Shown: in pieces, positions 24,901-36,999 of the stretch
How positions within the stretch are numbered: position 1 is the first letter of the stretch
How the letters are laid out: every line of letters starts with the position of its first letter
Origin: Lates calcarifer
Lineage: Eukaryota > Chordata > Actinopteri > Centropomidae
Length of the DNA stretch: 64,000 nt
Direction of reading: 5' to 3'
Assembly (NCBI RefSeq): GCF_001640805.2
Contig: NC_066851.1
Coordinates: 23,031,493 to 23,095,492 of the forward strand
The notes under the pieces: generated by a model
What the model was told of the DNA's origin: nothing
What the model saw: only the letters and a program-made list of their open reading frames with translations
Databases searched by the model: none
Made by a program: the position numbers and the translations under genes

Positions 24901-27900
24901 GATTGCTTGAGTATGGGTTTGAGGCTGGGTCTGTGTAGGTGGCTTGGGAGAGGGGGGCCTAACAGGGGCCCATGACTGTGGATGACTACGAAGTTGAATG
25001 TGGGATGGCACAGGAAGCTGCATTTGGCCCTGTGGTGGAGCCTGCATAGGGGAAGAAGGTCTGACCTGAGCCCACGTCTGCATGTGAGCTACAGCTGGAC
25101 CATGAGCTAGACCCTGGAGCGAACCCTGTGGTTGCATACCTAGCTGACGTTCATCTGGGACAACTGTTTGGGACTGTGCCTGACCCTGAGACTGGAGCGG
25201 TAATTGTGTCTGTGTTTTCATGGGACCATGGGGTTGTGGAAGAACCTGTGCCTGACCATGGCTCACTTCGGTTTGTGGCATGGTTTTCAGTGGTTGCTTG
25301 CTGTTTGCCGTAGTGTGAGACACACTTGTCGAATGTACTTGGACTACCTGAGATATAGACTGAACAGTAGTTTGGGGTTGTGTCTTTGTTTGTGGGTCAG
25401 GCTGAGCCCTAGTTATACTCTGGGATTTAGCCTTGGTGTCTGAGTCTGGTTGTACCTGTCTTACAATTTGCTGTGATTGCTTCTGTTGTTCCTGCTGTTC
25501 CTGTTGCTTGTGCTGTTTTTCCAGTTTCCGTAGTTGTTGCTCTTTCTGCTCTTTTTGTTGACGCTGCTGACGTTGCTCATTTTGCAGTTGCTGTGTTTGT
25601 TTTTGTTGCTCTTTTTGTTGTTGTGACTGCTTGGTAGCCTTGGCGTTTGCCTCAGGCTGAGGCTTGGGAGTTCCTGTAGGCTGATGAACAACCTGAACTG
25701 ATGCTGCTTCTCTGTCTGACTTTGGCTGTGTCTCTGTAGACTGAACTAGATCCTGAGTGGAATCCTGTTGAGCTGGACTTTTATTCTCTCCTGAGACAGG
25801 TTTTTGAAGCCAGGGCCGGTTCCTCAGGGCCTGTGACTTTCTGCTTTGAAGCTCACTGGAGCTTAAATGCGCTTTCTTTACAGCTGGCTGTTGAGGTGAA
25901 GTCTGCTCGTCAGGCTCTGGCATCTGTTTGACTTGTGTTTCAACCTGAATATGAGTTACCACCTGCTGCTGAACTTGATATTGATGCATTTCAATCTGCT
26001 GCTGCTGCTCCACCTGTTGTTCCTGCTTCTGCTGCTGTTGTTGTCGGTTGTGTTGGCATCAGTTCTTGTTGTTGCACTTCTTGTGGTTGCTGCTGTTTGA
26101 GTTCTTGCTGTTGTAATTCTTTTTCCTTTTGTCTGTTATATTGTTCTTGCTGCTGTGGCTGCTGCTGCTGCATTATCAATCCTTGTTCCTGAGTCTGCCG
26201 TTGTTGTTTTCGTTCAGCAGTCTCTGACCAGGCCTTAGGCTGACCTTCTTGTGGTGACTTTGTCCTGGTATGCATCACAGCTTGTGCGTAGGTATATGGC
26301 ATTGGAGGAGAAGTCATCTTTTCCTCTCTGTATTCTTGCACCACTATCTTTGGAACAAAGGTTTCGTGACGCTGATGAGAGACTAACTTTGTCTCAGGCT
26401 GCTGAGTTGGCTGCCTGGAGTCTGACTGTCTCAGATGTTGAGGCTTTTCTTTAGTCTGGATAAAGACTTTTGGTGGAGGAGTTCCTTCTGGAGGGCTTCT
26501 GCTTCTGTCTCTTCTGGCTCCCAGGCTGCTCAGCATACCAACAGCCTCCTAGGATTGAAAATATGACATTGTAATTATGTTGTATTAATATTCTCTGCTA
26601 TGCTTGTCATGCTATGCCCTTCTTATTTCTTACTATCATAAGTAGAACATACAAAACTCAATGGCTTGTGCAGTTTATTAAAAGACAACTGGCCTGTGAC
26701 TGAGCAACAGCCGCTCGCACTCGGTCCTGTATGGCAGAGGCATGAAGGTACTGGATGGGAGAGTTCTTCTGATTTGTCATCACCATCACCTGCAGGTCCT
26801 GTTCCTCGGTTACCACCTGACCCTCCAGCTGAAGACCACGGGAAATCAGGACCTGTGGGAACAAATGGTGTTGAATAACCATCAGTGTTTCCTCAAATAT
26901 GCATGAGGGTGTCTTTATGAAAAGACATAAAGCAGAACACCCTTCCTACTCTGTGGATAGCCTTACCCTGGCTCGTGGGTCCTGGCCTCTCTGTTGCCGT
27001 TGTCGCTCTGCAGCCCTCAGCAGCTGGTAAAGCTCCCTGGCCTCTGTCTCCCAGTGCAGGAGTTCAGCTAGGCGACTGTCCAAACCAGACACACTGTGCT
27101 GCAGCTCTGCACAAACCTGTTCTGCCTCAAACATGGTCTGCATCACCTGGTGACATTAAGAAATCAATCGGTAATGGTACAGTAATGAATGTACAGGACA
27201 TGTTACATTCACAAATCGCACCTGCCAGTAGCTATTTAGCTACACATTGTGATAAACACAAGACTTGTATGCTACAAAATACAGCTGTATGAAGAGTATA
27301 AAATAAAAAGAAATCATTCATACTTCAGGTATAGCAAGCTTCAGTTTCTGTATCTGATCTGCTGGGCATTCTGGAGAGGGAGCCAGAGCATCCAGATCCA
27401 CCTCTTTTAGCTTCCTCATTATGAACTGAGAGGAAGAAAGCAAACAGTCAATTCCAAAGTAAAATATGTGTATAAAACAGTGTATAAAATGAACAGCGAA
27501 TGGCTAATGAGTCCATTTTTCCCACCTGTATTCTTTTCCTGTAGGTGCGCAAAGGACCTGCCATCGCCTCCAGAGGCTCTTTGAGAATAAGAGTGGCCTC
27601 TCTGATCAGAGCCTGGGGGTCCTGGGGTCTGGCCTGGACATTAGGACTGGGTTCAGCCATGCTGTCCTAGTAAGGATATTAAATAACACAAAGAGTAGAA
27701 GAAAACTCAGTGATGTACAGATAAAAGCTGATTACTTGTGTGTACCAGATGAGCTAATCAGACCTGCTGGGACTGTTTATTCTTAATCATTAGTCATTAA
27801 TGTTTTAATTGCACTTGTTTCCTGTATGTTAATAACACATGGATATGATACAATAGTCATACAGATTCATTTCACAGACAACTGACTGAGTTATTTTTAA

Positions 27901-30900
27901 CACCTGCAACTTGAGACATCAATGAAGCCACATGATAATACCCTGTTTTCAAAGACTATAAAGCCTTGCATTTATAACTGCCTCCACACAAAAGGTAAAG
28001 GTGGAGTACCACTTTCAAACTTGAGGCCACTCCTTAATATTACAGTGTGGGAATAATGATAACAATAGGACAATTAAACCTTAAATTCCAAAGCCATGAG
28101 ACTACTAAGACACCAGATTCCCTGCTGTCACTAGTCACTTGACATGAAATAAACAGTGAAGAAACCAGGCCAACATATGAATGAAGCCACTCATCTTGAA
28201 TCAGAAAAAGCCTGGCAAAAAGTTACACATATAGGGTCTTATATTTCATATTAGAGAAAAGAGTGATAAGTCAACTGACAGGAAATTAAAAAGCGATTGC
28301 ATGTTTCAATCTTTAATCAGGCAAAAATGCTCATTCTTCATTGGCTCCAGCTTGAACATGACACCAGTGACAGTGACATGAAACCAAAGACATCCAAGAT
28401 GTGGGCAAAACAAATGTCACTGCACAAACAGCATCAAATTTTCTGTGTCTCACCAGCCAGGTTTTCCTTCTGTAACTTACAAAAGTGTTTCTCTTGACAA
28501 ACTCGGCCCAGTGCATGTTGAGCCTGCGCAGCTCCTCTGCCAGGCTCCTGCTGGTCTGAGGGTCTGTTGACTCGATCAGGAAGTTACCCACCTCGTTCAG
28601 GTGGGCGTGCCGTGAGCCCCATTCAGCCATAGATTCAGACGTCACCTAAATAACATGAATATATCAATCAAACGTGTATAAAAACTGTGTGTCTATAACT
28701 ATAGGCATTTTTATTATTTTGTGATACATTTTACTAGACATTTACAAATATGTTTCAAAATGCAGAACTTGCTCTGGAGGAATCTTATTGGCTGAGTTGC
28801 AGTGGGTGGAACAAAGCAGGAAGCTGTAGTAGCATATGGTAAAGCTATGTAGCTACACTGGTTTGCTTTTTTATCACTGAATGAAATTTGTTTACACAAT
28901 TTTAATTGAGAGAAACCTAAACACAATGAATAGCACCATAGCACATGATGTCAACAAAATATTTGTACTGTTCGTCTCTCTCTCTCTCTCTCCTCTATTT
29001 TAACTATAATACCTCTGCTCTGTGGCCAGGGCTGAGTGCTGCAGAGCCCTGCTCCAGCCAAGCCTGCAGGGAGCTGAGGCAGTCGCTGTAGGAGTCCCAG
29101 GTAGACAGGACCCGTCCCATGGTGCTCTTGACTGTGTTCACCTCCTCCAGTACCACGGCGGTGTCCTCCTCCAGCTGCTTCACCTGCTGACTGACGTGGT
29201 GATAATCTGCAGCTGAGGAGCAAAGGCAATCAGCAGTCAAGCATTCCATATTGAATCTATGAACTGGCTGGATCAGCAAGGAAAATGTAAAGGCTGTTCA
29301 ATAAAAGTCCAGGTAAAGATCCTATGCATTAATCTTATTTAGATGAAGAAATTCAATGTGTCACAGAACACTTACCTAGGGCAGATTTGCTTGAATATTT
29401 CTCAGAAATCTGCTTCAACTTATGAAGAGCTGCTTCCAACAGTGAAGGTAGCTCCTGTGTGTTTACCAGCTCCTGCGTTAAAAAAAGATGTTATGAATAC
29501 AGCCATAGCAGTCAGGCTCATTACACAGTAGAAACAACATTTTTGGATGAATATGTGGGGAGATGAACTTTGTTACTTACCTTTACCACTAGTGTGGCAC
29601 ATTTTTATCAGAGTGGCACCAAGGGAAATGTCGTTTCCAAAGCTAAATGTTTTGCCCTCTTTACAGTGGCCAATGTAGCATATGTCAGGTGTTTAGCATG
29701 TTTAGCATGTTATCCTAACTTATATAATGTGTAAAGCATGAACATGCCACCTCCATCCAGCCACTCCCAATCATTAAGGTATGTTTTGAAGATGCCAAAT
29801 GTGCACAAGGACTACTCACATGCCATTCTTGCAGCAACACCCTGACAGCCTCTGGAGAAATGTAAGGCCTCTTCCAGACACGGAGCTTGGTCCTGATTTG
29901 CCCCAACAGATCCAAAACTGTGTGTCGGTGCTCACGGTACTCCAGCTTGATCCCATGGTATTTGGCAGTCACTCTCACACTGGTGAACCTGTTGAAGACA
30001 TCCACAAAAAAAGTCAAAGCTTACATACGCCCTGACATGTAACTTCAAATATAAAAGAGGGAACAGCTAACTCCTGTTAGAGAACTTGAAACTTAATAAT
30101 ATGTATAATAATTTTGTTGAAATGTTAAACTGTCATAATGAAACAACACTTAACACAGCTGTTTGTTATAGTAGTATACCACATGTCTTGCATTGTAACT
30201 GCTGGTGTGTTTCTGTGCTTAAAGAAGTGTCTTCTTGTATCATATCCAGTTCCAGCTCATGACATTATTGTACAACTAGTGATGTACTGCCAGAGGGAAA
30301 GTAATCAATTCATGCGCTGTGCATACAGCACATATGATTTAATACATGTATATGAACACACAGTCCACCTGGGAAAGTACCCTCACCTCCTCTTTAGCTC
30401 CTCCATCTTATCAGTAGGAACCGTCATGTTTCCGTCCTCATCCATGTTTTGGAAGGACTGGAAGGTCTTCACCTGCTGTGGCATCTCCTCTAGGCAAACC
30501 TAGAGCAACATTCACTTGTGAGCTTATGAAAAGTCTATGTAGCCTTGCAAAGAGGAGAGTATGTCAACACCGTGTTCAACAATTTCTCTCAACAGTAAAA
30601 TGAATGGATGGATACTCAGATAAAGGGGTTATTCAGCTGAGGTTATTTTTATCCTTAACATGGGAAACTCCCTGAGGAACCTGTGTTTATTAGTCAGTAT
30701 CACTGTTGTATAGTTTAAGGGTTGGATGCAGTAAATATTCACTTTGAGCAGCTCCTGTTTCTCCCTTGCTTCATCAGCAGCACGGCCATGATCCTGTGGG
30801 TCACCCTCCTCCTCGGCCAGAACTCCCTCTGTTCTCAGCAGCCAGCGAGCCACTGAATCCAAAGGAGCTGGAAGACTCATGTCTAACTCGATTCTGTATT

Positions 30901-33900
30901 CACGAAGCTAAATGAAAGAACAGAGAGAAAGAAGCCATATTTCATAACAACAATTGTATAATGGTGCATACATATAAATAAAATATTGCAAATATATAAA
31001 TACATATTGGAGATGTAACCTAACCAAAAACTACAGAAATGAACCACACGTACACCAATATCAAAACTGTACAAGCTCTACAGTTTTTTCAAGGTTTTTC
31101 AAGAGACCTGAGTGGAACTGACCTTTTCAGTGAGGGTGTCCCACGCCTCTCTGAGAGCCCGCTGCTCTTCGCTCAGTTTCGGGGTTCGTCTCATCGCTGT
31201 CAACAAAGGCATAATGGGCCGTCGCTGCTCATTAAAGGACACCAGAAAGGTCTGAAATACCTGAGGGATGGAACATGTCATCTTTAGTGCCACTCTTGTA
31301 AGGTCAACTCAGAGAGTAAAATATCAAGGATCCACTTTTTTTGCAGGACATCAATGATACATAACGTTAAGCAGGATTTCGCATCAATATTTATAATATC
31401 ACTTGTGTGAGACAGTGGCTAACAATTGTGTCACCAATTGTGTAAGTGATATATGAATGTATCACAATTAATAAGACAAAGACAATGCAGTGGTACTTGG
31501 CACGTTTTGGCTTTATGTGTCCTGATAGGAACTAGCTGGAAACATACATGGTATCTCTCTGAGTAGCTCTCTCCTTCTGTGGAATCCCATCCCTCTAGGA
31601 GCTCGTCGTAGGCCTGAACCAGCCAGCACGTCACTTCCTGTGCCTTGCGATCAGGTGTTGCCTGGCGACGAGGAAATTAAAAAGCAGTTATTGACTGAAG
31701 TCATTCAAACAATTCCAGGCTTAACTAACTTCATTAACCTATGTTACATACAGACAAAAGCAAAAGCTGCAGAGAAAAAGCTGTTCTCCTCCTCTTCTCC
31801 TCTAGTGCTAAAATACTATACAAAATTTATGTAAACAATTTGTTGTTACTGTTGTTAAACCAAATGAGCCAAGAAAAAAGATTTCCCACAAGGCACCAAC
31901 ACCCTTCATGAGATACTTTACACGAAACAGAATGGCAGCTGTGGTGCCAAAATTTCTTGTACTTACAGCAAGTCTGTGCACAGCAGAGCACCAAGCCCGT
32001 ACATAAGCCTGCTCTGGCAACAAAGTTGTTTTTTTAAATCATAAAATCATGGCAATGTGTTCAATAGCCGCCTTTATTCTGCTACAGCTTGCAAAGTCTA
32101 CTGTGTTTATAAAGAAGTTAGTGTGAAGTAGCAATGCAGGTATTTTTTTATTTGGTGCAATTTTTAGATGCATTTCTCAAATTTGAACAAATGCCTTTTT
32201 TCTGTGCTGTCCATCCTGCAACATATCTTCCACAATCACTGCAGGCTGAAGTAACATCATACACAGAGGATTAAAAACACAAATGCCTACAGCAGCTACA
32301 TATGAACATGCTGATATCTTGTCAGAAACTCGAGCTGACAGGTGTTTTGTCCATCATGACTGATCTGTCATGAGTTGTACGACAGGCGAACCTGGCAGCA
32401 TTTCAGTGCAGGGTATAACTGCACTGCAGTCACCCTGTGAGCACTTTATTCATCTCATGGGAGGCAGAGAAACACACCCTCACTGTGGTTTTGGATCCTT
32501 TCCCAGGGAACAGGGAAAACTAGTTTGATTCTGCATGATCCGTCCTGCTTTTAACCACCATGTGATTTGAAGGTAATCTTGGCTTTAAGCAACTGAGTTT
32601 TTAATTGAAGTAGCTGCTGCGCCATCCCAATAAACATCTTTCCTGGCGTTTCTCTAAGATATTTAATCATCAGTAATAAAATCTAGAGTTATTTGTGGGT
32701 TCTACAAAGGAGCAGTGCGCCTGATTTACATCATCTGACATGACAGTAATGACACTGACAATTATAAACCAGCAAGCCAGAGGGTTTCCAAACACACTGA
32801 ATAAACACAGAGAAGCATCAGTTCTTTTTAAACCAAAAAGTAGTAACAGGGGGTGTGGCACTGACAGAGACAGAGTAGATTCACACAAACATCAATTATT
32901 ATTTATTATAAGGTATCACTAATCTATTACTGGTCAACAAGAACGTAAAGGTGAGAGATGAAACCGTGGTGGGTTGTGACAGTGGGGTCTACCTGTCGCA
33001 GAGGTGAAGCAGAAATAGCAGGAGTGTAGTGAACAGGCAGGTTGATAGGAGAAGGACTTTTAGGAGGAGTCAGATATTGTGTCTAGGAGGAAAAAGGGAA
33101 GGAAAGAAAGAGGAGAGGAAACAAACAAAATGATGCAGACACAGTGCTTCTTAACATTAGTTAATTAATGATCTATTTCAGCCTGATATCAATTTCTCAC
33201 ACACATATCTGTATCTGTATACATTCTGGACAATTTGCAAAAAAGAAAGGATGGTGCAAATGACAGAAAAAGTGTATCAGAGGTAGGAAACAGTGCATCA
33301 CAGAAGCATCACAGATGTTGGTGTGGAGTCCATTAAGAACAATACATTTATTGTCCTACTAGAAAATTCCTTGCCTCCAGTTTATATCTTTGGAACTGGA
33401 ACAACACTTTGTGGACCAGATTTAAAGGATCCCTGCTCAACATGTGTGTGATTTTGTACACATGTTTATACACTGACTTTAACAACAGTAACTCTTCAGT
33501 AAGACTCTTGTAAACAGAACGATTAGAGTAGTTAAAAAAGAGGAATGCACAGAGATTTACTGATTTGCACATCAAATGACATCAAAGTGTTGAGATTAAA
33601 ACTAACCATAAAAGTTTTTTTAGATATGTAGTTTGCATATAACTGTATATAATAGTGCAGTGTAGACCTGTTTCACAGTCAAATAAAGTAATCCAAGTCC
33701 TATTGAAACTACTTTTATATGTCCAAATGTTGGCTTGTTTTAACCTTGATGTGCAGACTTCTTTTAACCTACAAATCAAATCAATCAAACAATGTTTACT
33801 GAGCAGGACTGAATTACACAGAGCTCAGCTGTGGTTAAACTTGAGCAGAATCCTTAACGCTACCTGAACTAGTAGTCAGAACCAGGAGCTACACTGAAAA

Positions 33901-35568
33901 ACCTTTTCTGCAAATGCTGCTGCAGTGTGAAATGGTGTATTACATTGCATTGCTTGTGTAGAATATGATACAGTGATACACACCTGCATTTCTTCCTCTG
34001 GCACTGGCAGATCTCTGGAGTACTGCAGGAACTGAGCCACGTAGGTCATGATGGACTTCTCATCGGGGTCTCGAACGTCCACATCTGCATCCACATCACA
34101 ATCCTCCATGATCAGCCTCACACTACCACACTACTGTCAAAGACTAACACATGAGCAAGCTCCCTGAAGCAAGTGTAGCTTAATACTGGAATCTGAGGAA
34201 TGGAGGTGTAACTCTTCTGTCTTTAAAACATCCAGCTTATAAATGTCTGCTAACAAACTAACAAGCAGAGCACAGCGAAACAAGTGAGGGTTTTATATGA
34301 GACTGAAGCAAACAAGCAGTGAGGGAGTCAGCAGACTGTCAGATCGTCATCTCACTTGCCCTCAGGCTCGCTGGGTATGGCTCAGTCACAACACTCAGCC
34401 ACACTCAGCACACGTTCACAAAGATTCACATGGCACCACATAAATTACTGCTACGTAAGTATGTCAGTGAGAGAAATCAGAGGAATCTGAGTTTTTGGAG
34501 TAGACCATGCAGAGAGGGATAAGATACAAATGAGCAAAACACTCGTGCAAATCAGTAACTAAGTGCAACTGTAGAAAACTGATTGTGGAGGACTGGCTAA
34601 TAAATCATAATAAAATGTGAACCATGTGGCCAATCTGTGGGTGTCTGTGTTCGTAAACTCAGACTGTTGTCAAAAAGTTCCTGCACTGGTATCAACTTGT
34701 TAAACTCCTGTGCAGAAAGCACTCATATGCTCCTGATATGTTCTGAATTTGTTATTTTATTTTTTGTGAACAAAAATTTTACAAAATGACAAATGATAAC
34801 ATTTAGTTTTTTTTTCAGCAGCAGGTCACAAAAAACTCAAATATTTTTATGATATTTTTCTTTACAATATCCACCTTTATCTGAGAATTAGTTTATAATA
34901 CAGTATCTCATAGCAAGAGAGGCTTGTTTATCATATTTCACTCTCACCTACTCCACTAGTCAAACCTGATCAGTGGAGGCTGAATATTCACAACACACCT
35001 TCATCAGGGTCGCCACTCCCAGCCTGCTGATGTGGACCAGCGCAAACAGGAAAACATATACTGCCACTGTGTTATTATTGTCCTCTACAATGTCTTTTCC
35101 ATTGTGAAATTAAGAGCCTTTTCAGTTTTAAAACTTTGATCACTGTCAATCCACTAAACACCTTCACTGTAGCATTTTTATTAAAAATGGCGGAAGGCTG
35201 TTATTAATTCAATATAAATCAAATATTCATCAGACCACATATAAGATCCAGAATTTAAAGAGCCAAAAGCAATGTTCACTGTTTTCACTGTCATTCAGAA
35301 ACTGATCTCTCACACACAGAACTGAAAGACTGCAGCAAAGTTCAGTTACTCACCATCGGGCTCTAACAGTCTGGGGATCCTCAACTCTTTCTCTGCGATG
35401 CGGAAGGCCTCCTCCAGGTTCTGTTTGTTGCTTCTGGTTCTGGCTTTGGACAGATCCACCAGGTCGGGCCGCAGAGCATACAGGATCGCCAGGAAGACAA
35501 CTCCACTCCTCCAGCTTGATTTGAAGTCCTTCACATTTATTGAACAGCCAGCTCTGAGGGAAACACAT

Positions 35569-35599
<31 letters not shown>

Positions 35600-36964
35600 G
35601 ACCATATATCTAAAAGGTCCCAGTGTAAGAATATATCTTCTTGGATCACATACTTGGCCCACAACAGAGGAGTTGTATCTATTGGAGGTTTCTCAATGAT
35701 TTGGTAAGCTGATATATCTACATAACTCTATATATACTCTACACAATGCTATTTAAATACATCATGGTCATGGTCATGCCATTCAGTAAACTGAGTGCAT
35801 ACTTGTGACACTGTTCCCGGACCCAGAGCAGCAGGGCCTTCTTGGCAGAAACCCTGAAGCGGTTGTGTAGCGGTGAGCCTCTGGGAGGAACAGGACTGCT
35901 GCTGGCCGAGCGGCTCGACAGGGTGGAGCGTGAGTCCAGAGTGGCTAAAGACTCCATGGAGGACTGACGTGAGTCGAATGATAGGCAGCTGGCCAGCTCC
36001 TCGATCTAAGAAAACCCCACCACACACACAGTGAGCACACACAGCCAACACTTAAGGCATTCATATTTGAGTTAAAGGTAACAATACGTAAAACAATGAC
36101 AATATGAGAGGAAGAAAAGGGAAGGGAAACCACACAGAAAAACACTGAAATCTGTGGGACACTCTGGACTGACAAAAATATATTTTGCAGATGTTAAGCT
36201 TAAATAACATGTGGTTTCCCTCCTGCACTCATTTGCTAAATTGTGTAAAACCATCTTATCTACTTAAACAGAAGACTGTTCTGCATTTCTGAAAAAGAGG
36301 CTTTTTGATAAACAGTGTGACCTTTTTATCTGACAGCTCTGATAACTGTATCAGTTGAAACGAAAATTTAAAAATATTAAACTCACATGATACTGTAGAA
36401 TGATTGTCCATATGAGGCCCAGGATGATGGACGGTTTGCCATCAATGATGTCAGGAATGTTTATGTTGACTAGTTTGATCTGAGGAGAAAACAGGAGATA
36501 CTTTGACAAAGTCTCTATTGAAACATTAGGAAAAAAAATCTTTGGCCCAAAAATGAGATTATTCAATTACAACAGTCATTAACTGATGACTTAGATGAGT
36601 TACAGCAATTTGGAGTTTTACATTTTGACCTATAAATGTACTAGTGTATAGAAGGTGTGTTCAATACCAGCACAACAGGTCTCACAGTGTCATTTACCGA
36701 TTTCTTCCTTAGAAAGGAGAGAGCTTTCTCAATGTTGCTTCTGTGCTGAAACATTCCCCTGCCTCTCTCCCGACTCTACAAAATACAACCACAGTGTCAG
36801 TCAGTTGGTACCAGCTGTTGGTTGGAAAGCATGTTAACGGCTGAGCTGAAACAGGACTCACGATGCGCTGGCCGCTCATCACCTCCAGCAGGTCCAGCAA
36901 TTTGGAGCCATCACGGAAGTCAGTGAACAGATCCATGACCATACATGGTGGCCTCCGCTGTCAC

Positions 36965-36999
<35 letters not shown>

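Noticed and set aside
1..26060. Programmed ribosomal frameshifting as the cause of the +1 breaks
   Set aside because: The sites share no slippery motif, sister repeats lack the extra base, and several lie in homopolymers. Sequence error is simpler.
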